A stretch of DNA of 64,000 bases from Amoeboaphelidium protococcarum (GCA_023515745.1 JALECJ010000001.1:558001-622000); one strand, 5' to 3'. Positions 11,645 through 24,410 are shown, counted from the stretch's first letter. Notes: generated from the letters alone by a model not told the origin. Made by a program: numbers and translations.

Positions 11645-12664
11645 ATGAACACTCACTTGACACGTCAATGTAATATTTGTAAGAGCTCAGAGCCAACGCT
11701 GCGTGCATGTGGCAAGTGTAAGCTAGTATTCTACTGTGGTATTGAGCATCAGAAGCAAAACTGGGAGTCGGAGCATCGCGCAAACTGTAATTAATTAACG
11801 CGCCTGCTAAAGAAGGAAGCTGTTGAGTCTGGTAAGCTGCGTCATAGCGATGACTTTCTTGGAACTCCATGCAATTATTGGGATGAGTAGTTTATTGGAA
11901 AATTCTGGGGCTTTATGGAGACTCGCCCGTTCATGCGCGCTAAACATCAAGTCGCCATGCATTTCCTTGAAGGTATTGGCACTGCAGATGCATTGAAGAA
12001 GGCTGAGGAGTATTTCATGGAGATGCTGAGACTGTGCCGTGGTGATAACATTGGTGTACGTCAAATACTGCCTGCCATCTTTCTCATGCTTGGCACGGAG
12101 TAGAAGTGCTATGACTTTATCAAGTGGTATACGTGCTACCCAGATGATCACTACGACTGGGGAAATATGGAGCTTCCTTATCTGCATTATAAGGAGCATA
12201 ACTTTGTGGATGAATTGCCCAGTGAATTTGTTCATAAATACGCTCAGATTGAGATGGTTCTCGCATTAGCATTGATCAAATTTCGCACTCTGAGCACATT
12301 GCAGAAATCGTTGTTAAATGGCTCTGATATCGCTGTTGTGTCTCCAGATCTGCGTCGTCATTTGCCTGAGAGTTTGAATGAAGATGTAGTGAGGGAGAAG
12401 ATTCAGCTGGTTCAAGGTCACTTGGATGCATTGTTTAATCGCGTTGATGAACACAATCGTCGTATTTGGCGTGCAATGATCAATCCTGAACCGCTAATGT
12501 CTTAGCCTGAACCGAGATTTATAAGTAGAAATTCTTCAAATGAAGCCTACTCTGTCTTAAGATCGTTTCTACGCCCGTGGGAAATGACTGTCGGCGCTAT
12601 TGAGTATGTAGAAAGTCGCGTCGGTAAAGACAAGCAGTATGACGCTCAACAAATGACATTTTGA
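11645..12664 (+). CDS. MYND-type zinc-finger protein, copy 2
   Basis: Single exon, 339 aa, stop TGA 12662-12664. It is a clear paralogue of the preceding gene, colinear from the MYND finger (CNIC, CGKC, YCGIEH, HRANC) through 'DNIGVRQILPAIFLMLG' and 'YDWGNMELPYLHY' to the C-terminal 'FLRPWE' block. In this copy a His replaces the sixth Cys ligand (YCGIEH), a substitution that keeps metal binding possible. The equal length and head-to-tail order indicate a tandem duplication. Function is unknown beyond a likely protein-interaction role. Confidence 0.85.
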
Positions 12665-13064
12665 TTTTAAATGGGATATTAGCTGTGAATTAATGAAATA
12701 TTTGTAACTGAAATATAAAATTCCTTATTAATGAAATGACAAAGTACTTAAATTGCTTTTACAGAGCGCACGCGTTAAAACAAGTCCGGGCGCCATCATT
12801 CACCCCCAAGATTAGTGTATAGTCCCTATCCATCTCTTAGTTTAAGTGGAAGTTTCATATTCACATGCTATGGGCATTCGCGTAACTTATTTCAATCGAG
12901 ACAAGATTTGAGACAGGAGATGATCAGTTTATCGCGCGAAATTCTATTGTAAATTCTCACGCTTTTTTTAATACTCCGCAATCTATCCTTAAAACTACTG
13001 CGCATTTTGTCCTCACGTATAACGTCCTGGAAGTGTACTAAGATTATAGCATTTATCTCATCCA

Positions 13065-14099
13065 ATGGTTTAATCTCCACGCATACTCATTACTGGTGCT
13101 CTCGGTCAGCTGGGTGTTGGCTTGACGAGACGATTGAAAAGCAAATACTAATTCGTGTTGCCAACTGATATCCGGAAACCGCCGACATTATCTGCATCTG
13201 GAATATTCTAAAATTTCTCATACTTGAACGTTCTTGACGCGCAAGACTTGGATCGCGTCGTGGTAGACTAGAGGATAGACTGGATTATACATCTATCTGC
13301 CTACCTGTCGTACAAAGCTGAACTTGACATCCATTCTGCATTGAAACTCAATCTGGATGGCGTGAAGAATGTTTTTGATGTCTCCGTCAGGCACGGCGTC
13401 TAGCGAGTGTTTTGCCCATCCACCATTGGAGTATACGCGTTCTCTGCTGAGGATGTTGCACAAGGTCTCGCTCATCGGGTGGCTGATACGGTACAATAGC
13501 AGCCTGACACTATTTACGGTATAAGCAAAGTTTACATGGAACAGCTGGGTCGCTATTACAGAGACAAGTTTGGTATGGATTTTAGAAGTGTGCGACTGCC
13601 TGGGATCATCAGTGCTCCTATGGAACGAGGTTCTTCAGTTGGTCTAGCTGGAAATGGAACGACTGATTATGCAATCGACATGCTCAACTTGTGCTATGGC
13701 GGAGATGGTTCAGGTGAATTGCTACGTGATGAAAATTACGATTGTCCGCTTAGTAAAGATGCTGAACTGCCAATGATGTACATTGATGATTGTCTGGATG
13801 GGATTTAAAAGATTATGGAAACTGATTACTCTCAACTGTAGAATCACGATCCAGTATATAACATTACGGGTCTATCATTTACACCTGAGCAGTTGATGGA
13901 TGCTATTTAAAAGGATCGAAAGTTATCCAATGATTGTCCATCCATCAAATATGGTTGTGACAAGATCCGAGATGGAATAGCCGCCAAGTGGCCACGATCG
14001 CTGGATGATAGTAGAGCACGTCAAATTTGGGACTGGAATCCTAATATCGTATCGCTCCCTCAGCTTATAACTGCTTTCAAACAAGATCTTGCCCAATGA
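13065..14099 (+). CDS. L-threonine 3-dehydrogenase (SDR type)
   Basis: Single exon, 344 aa, TGA 14097-14099. It oxidises L-threonine to 2-amino-3-oxobutyrate with NAD+; the product is usually split by KBL to glycine and acetyl-CoA in mitochondria. The Rossmann motif is 'ILITGALGQLG' near residue 7, then 'CPSTIGVYAF', the catalytic 'YGISK' (YxxxK) near residue 152, 'RLPGIISAPMERG', 'GTTDYA' and 'LPMMYIDDCL', all typical of animal-type TDH. I start at the only in-frame ATG (13065). The frame is open further upstream to 12924 without another ATG, so a transit-peptide exon could be missing. Confidence 0.93.
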
Positions 14100-14297
14100 T
14101 CATAAGTAGATAACTAAATAAAGATTTTGAACTTTATAATTGATCTTTGTCATTGTCAAGTCCTTATCATTCAGTCAAAAATCGCAATAGTGTCAATACG
14201 AACGATCAATTGAACCGGTATATTTAAACAACATTTCATTAAAGTGGTAAGTAGTAGATATGTAATTCATAAAATCCATTAATGAATAACGAACAAA

Positions 14298-15186
14298 TCA
14301 ACGACCAAACATCTTGGCCATCATGCCAAACTGACCACCACCTCCACCACCCATCATCATATCACCCAGTAGTCCAGTGTTGACAGAGAAAAAGTTATTG
14401 TTCTTATATCTCTGCTTCCTATCCTTCTCGCATCTACTATAGCCGACCAGGTTGGCAGTATTGAGTGAGAGAGCCAACATGACCAGCAATAGCCAGGTGA
14501 AATTCAACTTTATAATCGACACGATCAGAAATACTATCCATGCCACCTGGGTAATGTACAAAGACCACCAGAATACCCGTGCATCAGTCTTGTTCTATGG
14601 ATGGTTAGGTGGTCTGGACTCAAATACCCAACGTCCCTTATCATTCTATTACACTCCAGGTGCTTATTATGAACCAGTAGATTCAACTGCAGAAGACACC
14701 TCGCTATCGTTCCACCATCGAAGACCTACCAAGAACCTCCCACTCAAATTCTTGACAGTCCAAAAGTCAAATGACAAGAGGATAGTTATTGTGATAAAGG
14801 CCAGGATGAACGAATCTGTAAAGATGAACGACGCCAATACATAGACCAGTATGGCGACACTTCTAAACAACAGATGGAAAAATAACATCCTTGGATGACT
14901 ACATAGATATAGAACTATAGTAAAAATATCAAGGGTATAAGTAAGTCGCAGAATAACATTTAAATTACCTGCTAGCTTTGAAAATCTGTCTTAATGCATT
15001 CTCATCTTGTTATTGCTATTACTCAATTCCACCACCTGACATAGATTGTGACTGACCGCTAGAAGTCATTTTGCCTTGAACTGGACTTCCACCGGCACTT
15101 CCACCGATATCAACCACTGTCTGAGACTGCGGCATAGGACCGGCATTAGAGATAAGCCCCGCCTTGTCTGTATAACTGCTCGACAT
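14298..15186 (-). CDS. TVP23/FAM18 Golgi membrane protein
   Basis: Two exons, complement(join(14298..14898,14969..15186)), 272 aa. The soluble N-terminus is Ser/Gly/Gln-rich. The TVP23 core follows from 'HPRMLFFHLLFR', with 'SFDFWTVKNLSGR' and 'LVGLRWWND', then 'WVFESR' and 'FWWSLYITQVAW', and four hydrophobic segments in all. Family members sit in the late Golgi and act in vesicle traffic. The C-terminus ends in a Met/Gly-rich tail. The 70-bp intron (14899-14968) starts GTAAT and ends TGTAG; it falls just before the conserved core and splits an AGT codon. Gln codons include TAA and TAG. Confidence 0.93.
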
Positions 15187-15323
15187 TGTATTGTATTGAC
15201 TGACTGACCGACTATCAGACTGAATATAACGCGTTTAGACGAAGGAAAAGAAAATTCAAAAACTGACGCGAGAATCCTCATTCTAGTAATCTCAATTTAT
15301 ATAGTACTCATTCATAAATTCAG

Positions 15324-17792
15324 TCAGTCATTTGATTCGCATTTGAGACTTTCTTCCTTCAGTTTGGCCAAGTTCATTTCGATTGGTGGCTTGGTGAGGT
15401 AATTCTAAATGGCCGGCACCGGTTCATACGTGAACGGAGTATTGGTCAGTTTTTGAATTTCTTTGACACGGTTAGCCATCATGCGCAACTTTTCAAAGTT
15501 CAACAGGCCTTTAAAGTATTTCTCATTGCCATCCTGCATAAAAGTCAAATCCTTCAGATAGATTGGTATGAACGGGATGATGGGAGGAGCGGCGGCAGAG
15601 AGCATCTCGCGGTAAGCTTTCATATTACGCGATGGATCACATGCCTTCTCAACTTCATCGTAAGTCTATCGCACTTTGGCCGGTAATAAATCCCAAGTCT
15701 TTTTCAATCTCTACACTGGTCCCAGATTGAGACCGACATAGATGCTGAACATGCTAAAGTAATTCTACTTCTCCATGGATGCCTTGGAGAGGGCGATGAA
15801 CTTTTTCAATATATTGACACGCTTCTTCAAATCCTTCTAGTTTACAAGTTCTGTCGCAACCCAATAGCTCTCGCGATTAAAACATCCACTGAAGAAATCC
15901 AGATTAGGTGTTGCCCAAATTTCTGGTTCATCCTCTTTCTTCCTCCATATTTAATTCAGGAATTCAATAGGATGAATGTGGCAGAACCATTAGAAATTAT
16001 AAATGCACATTTGTTCAGCCAGCACTGTGGGATCAATCTCTTCAAACATACTCTCCATCGTTTTACGGTTACTCTTCATAATCTTCAAACGCTAATCCTG
16101 AATCTGCTCCTCTCTGTCAGTCTGATCCTCAATTATTTGTCTAAACTCATGCACAGCATTAGCGTACGATTCATTTGTTTACAGAGCTTCAATAAACTCT
16201 TCTAGATCCAACTTTAGATCTGGATTAGTCGCAAAGTCGTGCCAATGATATTTCACCCACCACTACATTATGGCAACCACTCTCTATTATAACACAACTT
16301 TAGTCTTGTTGTAATATTCAACTTCTTCTTAAGTGGGATCAGGTGGAAGTTCTGCGTTGAATCGCGCAATCAAGCAGTCAAAAAAGTCTGCTGGCTTCAT
16401 AAATGATCTGAAAGCCATCAGTAAGATATCACTGAATTCAGACTCACAGGTGGACATTGTATCATCAGTCGCATACTCAATCAACTTCTCCTATGTTGCC
16501 GCCATGACTTGCATCGTACCATTATTGTTTTGTAATATCATCACCTCCTTCCCATCCTCGTACATGCACATGGTGCTGTAACACTTCTCAGCCTTGATTA
16601 ATTAAATCTCTTGTACATTGTACTGCTACTTCACGTAACCGATCGAACGATCCATCTCCAGCTTTGATCCATCGACATTCGCCAATGTGTATTCGCCCAC
16701 ATACAGCTTGTCGTCTTCATTTTTCATAGCCGTAAATCGTTCAATAGCTTTGAGCAGAACATCTTCTAACGTGGCAGATGATGGCAACTTGATTGTTGTA
16801 AACTCGGCATCCAGACGCACACGGAGAAGTATAAACTCTCTTGAAGCATTTGGGGATTACGGTTGACCAGCAGGATCAGAATCAGAAGTTTAGCTTTATA
16901 TCGAAGGAGTTCGCAGCTGACTCCTGCGCAAAGTACTTTACGACGCCCTACCTGTCGATTACGCGCGCTTTCTATCGAAAACAACTGGACTAACAGGTCC
17001 GTGCGATGTTGGAGTCATTTAGCTGACATCGTCGTACATGTCTACGAAATCATCTACACTATCAGCAGGCACGTGGCTTCGACTATCGGAAATAGTGGAA
17101 CCGGGTTTAGATGTTGTGAAGGACTCTGCTACATCGTGATCTAGTAGGTCATCAGAAACTCGCGAGCTTTAATTGGAGACGGGCTTCTTGTCCAGTACAT
17201 CAGCAACAACAACAACATCTTGTCGCTCAACTATCGGCAGTATACTGGCACTACTATTACTAACGCTGATCCCAAATTTCTTATCCTTGAATATTTAGGC
17301 CAAGCTTTACAGCGGATTAGATTTACGCTTGCTCTTATCGCCCTTATCAGTGCTTTGGTCATCAACTTTCGTCATCACTGATTGAGGCACTTCAATTGCT
17401 GCCATCCGCGCCCCTTCATGCTTCACCAACCGAATCTGGGACTATCTTCTACCTTTACTAATAGGCGTACTTACTTATGAATCTGAGTTTCCATTAGCAG
17501 TTGATTGATTTCGCTTATCTTGAAGTCTAATTTCTTTTACGCCATAGGAGATAAACTATGAATCTAATGGGGCAATTGTTTCAATATCTGATAACGGTGA
17601 TTTAATCAGCACATCAAAATCTGTTGCAACCAACACTTTGCGCTAACACACCATCGAAAGTAAATCTTCAACGGTATTATCCTCGGTAACTTAAACTAGA
17701 GTTGTATGTCCTTGTGGAAGAATAACTTTGACCAACATTGATAACTTTTACACTGGAAGAGCATTTTAGTTCAAGCTGGCATCACTACACAT
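15324..17792 (-). CDS. RasGEF (CDC25-domain guanine-nucleotide exchange factor)
   Basis: Single exon, 822 aa, stop TGA 15324-15326. The C-terminal CDC25 domain spans about residues 590-800: 'IDPTVLAEQM', 'IEFLNQ', 'LKKTWDLLP', 'DPSRNMKAYREML', 'PPIIPFIPIYLKDLTFMQDGN', and ends with 'YEPVPAIQ'. It is preceded by a RasGEF-N region ('FRSFMKPADFFDCLIARF'). These enzymes load GTP onto Ras-family GTPases at membranes. Two segments look ubiquitin/RBD-like: residues about 19-95 and about 320-400 ('RLDAEFTTIKLPSSATLEDVLLKAI'). They are joined by a Ser-rich, Lys-rich linker. Ras exchange factors of this class are common in opisthokonts and amoebozoans and are not typical of ciliates. Confidence 0.92.
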
Positions 17793-18257
17793 TGCAACTT
17801 GTAAGTGTCGTTATTGAATATGAAACAATGGTCAACACTTACATTTATACTGATTATTATAATTCCATACTATTATTATTTGGATTGGACGGATTATCTT
17901 ATCAATGAGAGTAAGTCTAAATTTGGAGAAGAATGCCGGGTCTGAAAGTATAATATCTTTTTCATCGAAGGCCTGAGATATTGTGGTAATTACACGTTCT
18001 AAAAATAGCACACTTGGTGTCTTAGCGCCCAAATGAGTAAACGATAGTATAGTGAGTGATATAATAACCTTAAAATATTTACATGAACAACGTCATTTCT
18101 TAAACAGACTTACTGTATGTTGTAAATTTATACATAGTTATTGGGTGTATTAAACTTGCATTCCAATGAGAGATCTCTATATCTGAGAACGCGTCTTCAC
18201 TTTGCCCGTCGTATTTTCCGTCTTCGTCCATTTCTAAATTGATCAATTACACTCACA
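17793..18257. other. Divergent intergenic region, RasGEF / PLRG1
   Basis: 465 bp, AT-rich; an ACGCGT hexamer lies at 18189-18194, 64 bp upstream of the PLRG1 start. No gene is supported. Confidence 0.6.
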
Positions 18258-19734
18258 ATGGACAGTACAGAGTCTAATTAAACAACAAAGTAGCTCAATA
18301 ACGCTGCTCTTACAGATTTACTGAAGGAGAATTCCAAATTGACTGATGTATTATACGGTGATGAAAGCTCCTTAGATTTTAGCGTGTAAGTATTTTGCGT
18401 TAGACATGATTTAAACTCACACTGCTTGATCAATTTTGATTTAGTGTAGAGATGTCGATGCCATCATACTTCGAGCCTTGTAGTCCGCTGATGCTATTTA
18501 GAACTAGACTTTTGACATTGAATATGATGAGAATGGGGATAACGCGGGTTAGCGCTCTATAACGCAATTGTAAGAAGGTGGGTAGGTTGGTGTTTAAAGT
18601 GAAGATGGCGGGGTTCTCACTCAAGATTTTGAATTACCTACCAAAGAGTCTATAATCAAGTTTCAACGTAGAGACGTACCTAGACCAGAGTGGCATGCTC
18701 CATGGAAGTTGGCGCGTGTCATTGGAGGCCATGTCGGTTGGGTTCGCTGCGTTGCGGTTGATCACACCAATGAGTGGTTTGCCACAGGCTCTGCGGATAG
18801 AATGATCAAGATTTGGGATCTGGCTTCCGGTACACTTAAATTATCTCTTACCGGACACATCTCAACTGTCCGTGCAATGGCCATATCTAAACGCTCGCCA
18901 TATTTGTTCAGTGCTGGAGAAGATAATCAAGTGAAATGTTGGGATCTGGAAGTGAACAAGGTGATACGACATTATCACGGGCACAGCAGTGGAGTATATT
19001 CCTTATCGCTACATCCGACATTGGACTTGTGCTTTACAGGCGGTAGAGATTCGGTGGTTAGATGTTGGGATATCAGAACGCGTGATTGTGTTCATATTCT
19101 ACGCGGTCACTCTCATACCATCACTTCTCTCCTTTGTTAAGAAGTGGACCCACAAGTCATATCCGGCTCTATGGATTCCACAATTCGAATGTATGATCTG
19201 GCTGCAGGAAAGACTATGACCACTTTGACTCATCACAAGAAAGGTGTAAGAGCTCTGGCTAGCAATCCTGTGGAGTTTTCGTTCTGCTCCGCGTCATAAG
19301 ATGGCATCAAGTAATGGAGAGGATATGATGGAAAGTTACTGCAGAATTTGCAAGGACACAATGCATTGTTAAACACAGTTTCCATAAATGAAGATAATGT
19401 GCTCTTCAGCGGAGGTAAATTTGAGTTCATTCTTACTTACTTGATATTGAATACAATGCTAATTTTTAGTTTTTGTGTAGGTGACGATGGCTCGATGCAA
19501 TTCTGGGATTATAAATCTGGGTACTCATTCTAGTAGACAAGAACCAAATTGGGAATCGACAATGTTGAGAGTGACGCTGGGATATTCTGCTCATCTTTTG
19601 ATATTACCGGCTCAAGACTGATTACAGGGGAAGCTGATAAATTGATCAAGATTTGGAAAGAAGATCCTAACGCCACGCCTTAGACTCATCCAATACTCAA
19701 CTGGACTCCATCTTTAATGCGAGACAATTACTGA
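18258..19734 (+). CDS. PLRG1/PRL1 WD40 spliceosome protein
   Basis: Three exons, join(18258..18385,18450..19414,19481..19734), 448 aa. PLRG1 (Prp46/PRL1) is a core WD40 subunit of the Prp19-associated NTC complex in the nucleus. The diagnostic block before the propeller is '[19 protein letters not shown]'; seven WD repeats follow, for example '[12 protein letters not shown]', '[15 protein letters not shown]', '[12 protein letters not shown]' and '[13 protein letters not shown]', ending in '[11 protein letters not shown]'. Introns of 64 and 66 bp start GTAAG/GTAAA and both end TGTAG. The second interrupts '[12 protein letters not shown]'. The short N-terminus is Gln/Asn-rich with TAA/TAG codons. 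Confidence 0.95.
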
Positions 19735-20003
19735 CACAGATCAAGATTGTATTAAATGAGTAAAATACATTTTCTCATTTAAATATATGTGTTTTGCTCC
19801 TCTATCATTCGATTATTGCAGGAGTTTACCTCTGAGAGTCTACCATCTTGTATTTATCGCCTCTAAATCAATGGATAAAAGTTGCATTCATAGCAAGCTG
19901 ATCACGTTCTGACATTTTCTTGCATTGGCAATATCTAAGTCCAATGTTTTGTACAAAGTTTCAGCTAAAGATATGGGTTTAACGAATGTATTATACTAGT
20001 TAT

Positions 20004-21407
20004 TCATTCGTTCTATATGTCCATTTTAAGATCAAAATTAGAATCGCTGTCAGACTTGCTCCGTTAAATGACCCAATCCTTGTAAGCTGGAATAAGAGAT
20101 TGAATGGAGTCCTAAACAGCCTTTGCAATTGTGTACTTGTTAGATACCTTTTGCAAATTAGTGCTCACACCGTCCCGAAATATATCCATGAAATTTTACA
20201 AATATACGCCAACTAATTCATAATCATCAACACCTGCCTATCGACACTCGAAGTGACCAAATGGTCTCAGCATTGACCAACATATAGCCTTCAAAACATT
20301 TAAATCTGCAACTTTGCCATTCTGCAACTTTTAAATGATTATGTACGGATTATTCCACACTGGTGGATACTCATTGCCATATAGATTATGTGCAGCACAG
20401 AACAGCATGTAGAAATAGTACGGCTTCTTGCTGGTAGCAACTTGCTTACTATCAGACTCGTATTTGCTAATAATCTTGTCAAATAAATCTTCAGGATATT
20501 CAGTTTAATGTTCAGCCCGACCAATTGACGGATTAGCTTTCAAAATCAGCTGTACAGTATATATAAAAGGCAAAAACTCGGTACACTCATCAATCTCATG
20601 ATAATTGCATGAGAACGTGAAGCGCTTCGTTGCCAAATGCTTATAATGCAGAAAGAACTCTTTGATGAACCGAACTTTAAAAGCCTCAGTACCAAAGGCA
20701 TTGGACAAGTCAACGTCACGCAAATCACTCTTGGACAGTTGCATCAATACGCGTTCGTGATAAAACGAATCCCTCTTGATGTTGAGCATCAACTACAGTA
20801 TAACTAGGCCAGCTTGATATCCATTGTCTTTAATTCTTTAGCATTCCTATTTAACAATTAAAGGCAGAATATGCTTTAAGAACACGCTCCACAATCTAAC
20901 ATTGACGATCTTCTTTTGAGAAGCGATTGAATTAGCTTCCAGGACTTAATCGATATCTTGGGACACTCGTAACTTTACTGCATGACCGGCATCAGTCGCT
21001 ATAGGAATTTATTCTTAATCTTGAGGTGTCTCTAGTGCATCAGATTCGGCAGGCGATGAAGGCTCTTTATAGTAGAATCGATATTTAGAACTGGATTTTC
21101 TGCTAGTTGACGCCGATCGCGGAGATGCATCAGACTTGACTTAAATATTTTGAGGAGACCCGCTTATATCACGTACAGATTAATTCTATTTAACTTCCAA
21201 TATACTACGCTGACTTGATAATTGTTAAGCTGGAGGAGCATCAAGAACGTCAACCAACTCTGGTAATTCGAGATCGTATTCACTTTGATCAATGCTACAA
21301 TTATTGCCAACGTTCGCGTCATTTATTTCAGTCTCAATTTAATACTCTGACTATGACTATTTATTACTTTTGCTCTTAGCTTTCTTTTTACTCTTCTTCC
21401 TTGTCAT
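20004..21407 (-). CDS. Uncharacterised protein with Lys-rich N-terminus
   Basis: Single exon, 467 aa, ATG 21405-21407 to TGA 20004-20006. The first 16 residues (MTRKKSKKKAKSKS...) look like a nuclear localisation signal. Then come an acidic/Ser-rich low-complexity part to about residue 140 and a globular, helical remainder ('KRFTFSCNYHEIDECTEF', 'PYYFYMLFCAAHNLYG'). I do not recognise a family. It is convergent with PLRG1 and nearly abuts, head to head, the P-loop gene on the other strand. Balanced amino-acid composition and a long globular stretch argue that it is real. Confidence 0.6.
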
Positions 21408-21593
21408 GGTTAATGTTCTGTCTTAATGGTAAAAGAATGCGGGAGTAGAGCGATGTATTGTAAGGCAAGAACGTACCAAGTTCTCGTTTCGTTGATCGAT
21501 TTTATTCCAACAATGATCTTGGGGTGTTTTTCTAATGGTTTTATTCACTATTCCTTCGTTTACTACAGTGCTATAAAAGCTGACAATCATAAA

Positions 21594-22727
21594 ATGTCAA
21601 TTTTCTACGATCTGTCTGCTTGTATTAAAGAATTATTGCCTCTTGTTACTATCAGTGGAACGGTTGTGTTTGCTGCTGCTGCTGGACTGATCCCGCGTGT
21701 CGGACCAGGAAGAGCTGCTTGGATAGCGCTGCGTTCGCGTTTTGCATTCAAGCCTGTACCCGAGTCCATTAGGAAGGCAGAAATAGAATATCTCAGAAGC
21801 AGATTGGTCAGGAAGGATTATGATGAAAGGTACTTAGTGGTTACTGGTGAGAAGGGAGTTGGAAAATCTTGCCTACTTAGAACTGCCATCAGTAAGTTAC
21901 CCGGTGTAATTACTTTGCAAGCTTAGCCTAATCATACCTAGGACAATATCGTTAATAACACTCTGAAAGAATTAACGCGTATCTAGTTGGGTTTTTTTCG
22001 TCCTATGGGTAGTGCCAGGCGCGTTATATTTTGGCATCGCTTGTTCACGTTCGGAAGCCCACCAATTGTCGTCATCAATGCTACCGAACGTGAACCTGGC
22101 GACCGTTATGCTGGTCTGACTGGTGCTGTCCGCACTTTGGCTGATGAGTTTAAGCTGCGAGTCATTGTGGACGGATCGCCAAACTCGTTAAGCGACTCGT
22201 TTCTTCGAACGGGACGTTAGCGAGTTTGTGTCGTAAAACCAATGTCCTGGGACATGATATTGTAACTTAAGCAGTTTGAAGTATTATTTAGACATATCAC
22301 AGAAGCTGGTATGGAAGATACCGTATTTGCTGTGCTTGGTGGAATTCCCTCTAACTATGCGATGCTTTGGGATAGTGTTGAGACTGCTTTGCAGAATGGT
22401 CTTAACGCTCGTCAGGTCATTGGTGATCATTTGTGTGCTTAAATTTTAGCTGCAATCGAGATTATTGAAGATTCTTAGACCAAGGATAATGATATGAAAG
22501 AAATATTGATGCTGTTTGATAAGGAGAAGAAATTGATTGTAAATAATACTTTGAAAGTAAAAGAACTGGAGCGTTCTACTCCTGATAGAGTATTCAGGAA
22601 GGTTGAATTAGATGGCGCCCAAGTTGTTGTTCCTGCATCAAATGCCATTAGTCTCGTTCTATAACATAATATTACCAAGAAGCCTACATTAGATTAGCTT
22701 TAGGAGTTGATCACGCGTAAGGTATGA
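21594..22727 (+). CDS. P-loop NTPase-like protein of unknown function
   Basis: Single exon ending TGA 22725-22727; 377 aa from ATG 21594, or 433 aa from an in-frame ATG at 21426. The later start is preferred because the earlier one lies only 18 bp from the start of the opposite-strand gene. A hydrophobic N-terminus (LLPLVTISGTVVFAAAAGLIP) may be a membrane anchor. A classic Walker A follows: 'YLVVTGEKGVGKSCLL' (about residues 80-95). Candidate Walker B strands are 'PPIVVINATE' and 'LRVIVDGSP'. The layout resembles the AAA/STAND-like ATPases that accompany effector and retrotransposon hot-spot proteins in several protists and fungi, but this comparison is from memory and tentative. Confidence 0.62.
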
Positions 22728-23117
22728 AGGTGATTACTTAGATTATGCTTTAAAATATGATTCTCGACTATGACGCCTGACTTAACATTACACATTTTAG
22801 CGAATTAAAAAGCTGTAAAATTTGATTATATAATGATATGATTGTAATGTTTAAAATTAGTGTTCTTATAAAAGACTCGTGATTTGCAGTTAGTTTCATC
22901 TTCATCAATCTTCTCTAGTTTCAACGAGTTTCATGCGTTACCATTCGTAAAGTCTGGACTTGAAACTTGTTGCGTAAACAACTAAATGCGTCCAAATGTT
23001 TCAACTTTAATAGCGCCACAACTTCTGCTAAATGAACGAAATAAACTAAAGAGTGATATTGATCATATAAACTAGTATTCTTTATTAATCAAATAGTCAT
23101 AATTCTCAAACATCCAG
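22728..23117. other. Intergenic region between convergent genes
   Basis: 390 bp, AT-rich, presumably two 3' ends. No feature recognised. Confidence 0.6.
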
Positions 23118-24041
23118 TCAACGACCGTCAACTTAATTAGTCCAAGCCTTGCTGCATGTGACAGCGTGTCTAATACAATCATAGACGACCTTGTTTACGC
23201 TATTCTTCAGAGTTAACTAATCTTTGACAGCCATTAATTCATCCCTCACAATTTCCCAAACAGAGTCCACAAAAGCGCGTACATGATCTCCGCGTACTTT
23301 GCATTCATAACGAATAATTGGCAACAGCCACAGCTTGATTAATGCAAGCTGCAAATCTTCAGAACGCCCGGCACAACTGCCATTATAAACAATGTCCAGT
23401 AGAATAGATTGAACCGACAAATTTACGTTGCTCTCAACCGCGCTCTACACGAAATGATCGTAAACATAAACAAAAGCTTCCATCTCCGTTAATGTCGTAG
23501 CATCAATTCCTTAATATTGAGGAGTTTGACGGATCGCGGCAAATTTTACAATTAATTTTTTGACTTGTTCATCATCAATTGATACAGAAGGATCATATCC
23601 AAGTTTTTGAATACAAACACGAACAGACTTGACATCTATCAGCATTAGCAAATCACACAAGCTCTTTCCATTTAACTAGCCTGTCATCACGTCAAATGCA
23701 CTTTTACTGACTTGTTTTCGGTAAACTTGACAAAATCGTATGGCATTATTCAAAGTGGCAAAGTCATTAATGAAATTCAGGGAAGAATACATTGAGATTA
23801 GATTGCTGGCAATTCTTGAAGACAACCAGCAATTATCATTCTTCCACTTCAGTAATAGTATTAGTACATTGTCACCGCGCTTTATACCATTATTGTTTAC
23901 GATATCGGATTGGTGACGAATGACGAGAGGCAAGACTTGGCACACAAATAATTTCCAAGATGTCTCATAACCAAGTTTTTACTTCTTCACACCAGAAACA
24001 AGTAGAGACTTATTTTTCAATCGTTTACTACTTCTTGTCAT
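23118..24041 (-). CDS. Uncharacterised protein, tandem pair member 1
   Basis: Single exon, 307 aa, ATG 24039-24041 to TGA 23118-23120. It has a basic N-terminus (MTRSSKRLKNK) and a helical body. It is colinear with the neighbour at 24411-25322: shared blocks include 'KLFVCQVLPLVI', 'GDNVLILLLKWKNDNCWLSSRI', 'KSAFDVMTG', 'IQKLGYDP' and 'LLPIIRYECKVRGD'. I recognise no family. Conservation of reading frame between two diverged copies, with changes mostly conservative, supports both as real genes. The basic start and the lack of signal or membrane segments suggest a nuclear or cytosolic protein. Confidence 0.72.
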
Positions 24042-24410
24042 ACTAAATGCTTATATTTTGCAATTGAAACAACTGCATTTGAGAAGAAGAAACGCGTTGT
24101 TTCACACAATTTCACACTATCAACTCCCTTTGCGCGTATATTAACGAACTCTAACTCCCATTTAGAGAACATATGTCGTTTGCAGTTTCAGAAAGATGAA
24201 AAATACTCTTTGCTGACTTTTTGAAAAGAGAATAATGTCTAAGGTTGACAAGTTTTGACCACCAACCAAGCTTATTCCTTTAATTGAGTTATTCTAAACC
24301 GGTTACTGTAACTCAACACGTACAACTAGTCATGCAGCAAAGACGCACAAATCTAATTATAAATGCAAATAAATCTCAATATTTCAATTTCATAGAGTTC
24401 ATGCAACAAT
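24042..24410. other. Spacer between tandem orphan genes
   Basis: 369 bp. Just upstream of the first gene (minus strand) is ACGCGT at 24092-24097, followed by TTTCACAC-type words. A similar arrangement lies upstream of the paralogue at 25378-25383. Confidence 0.5.
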
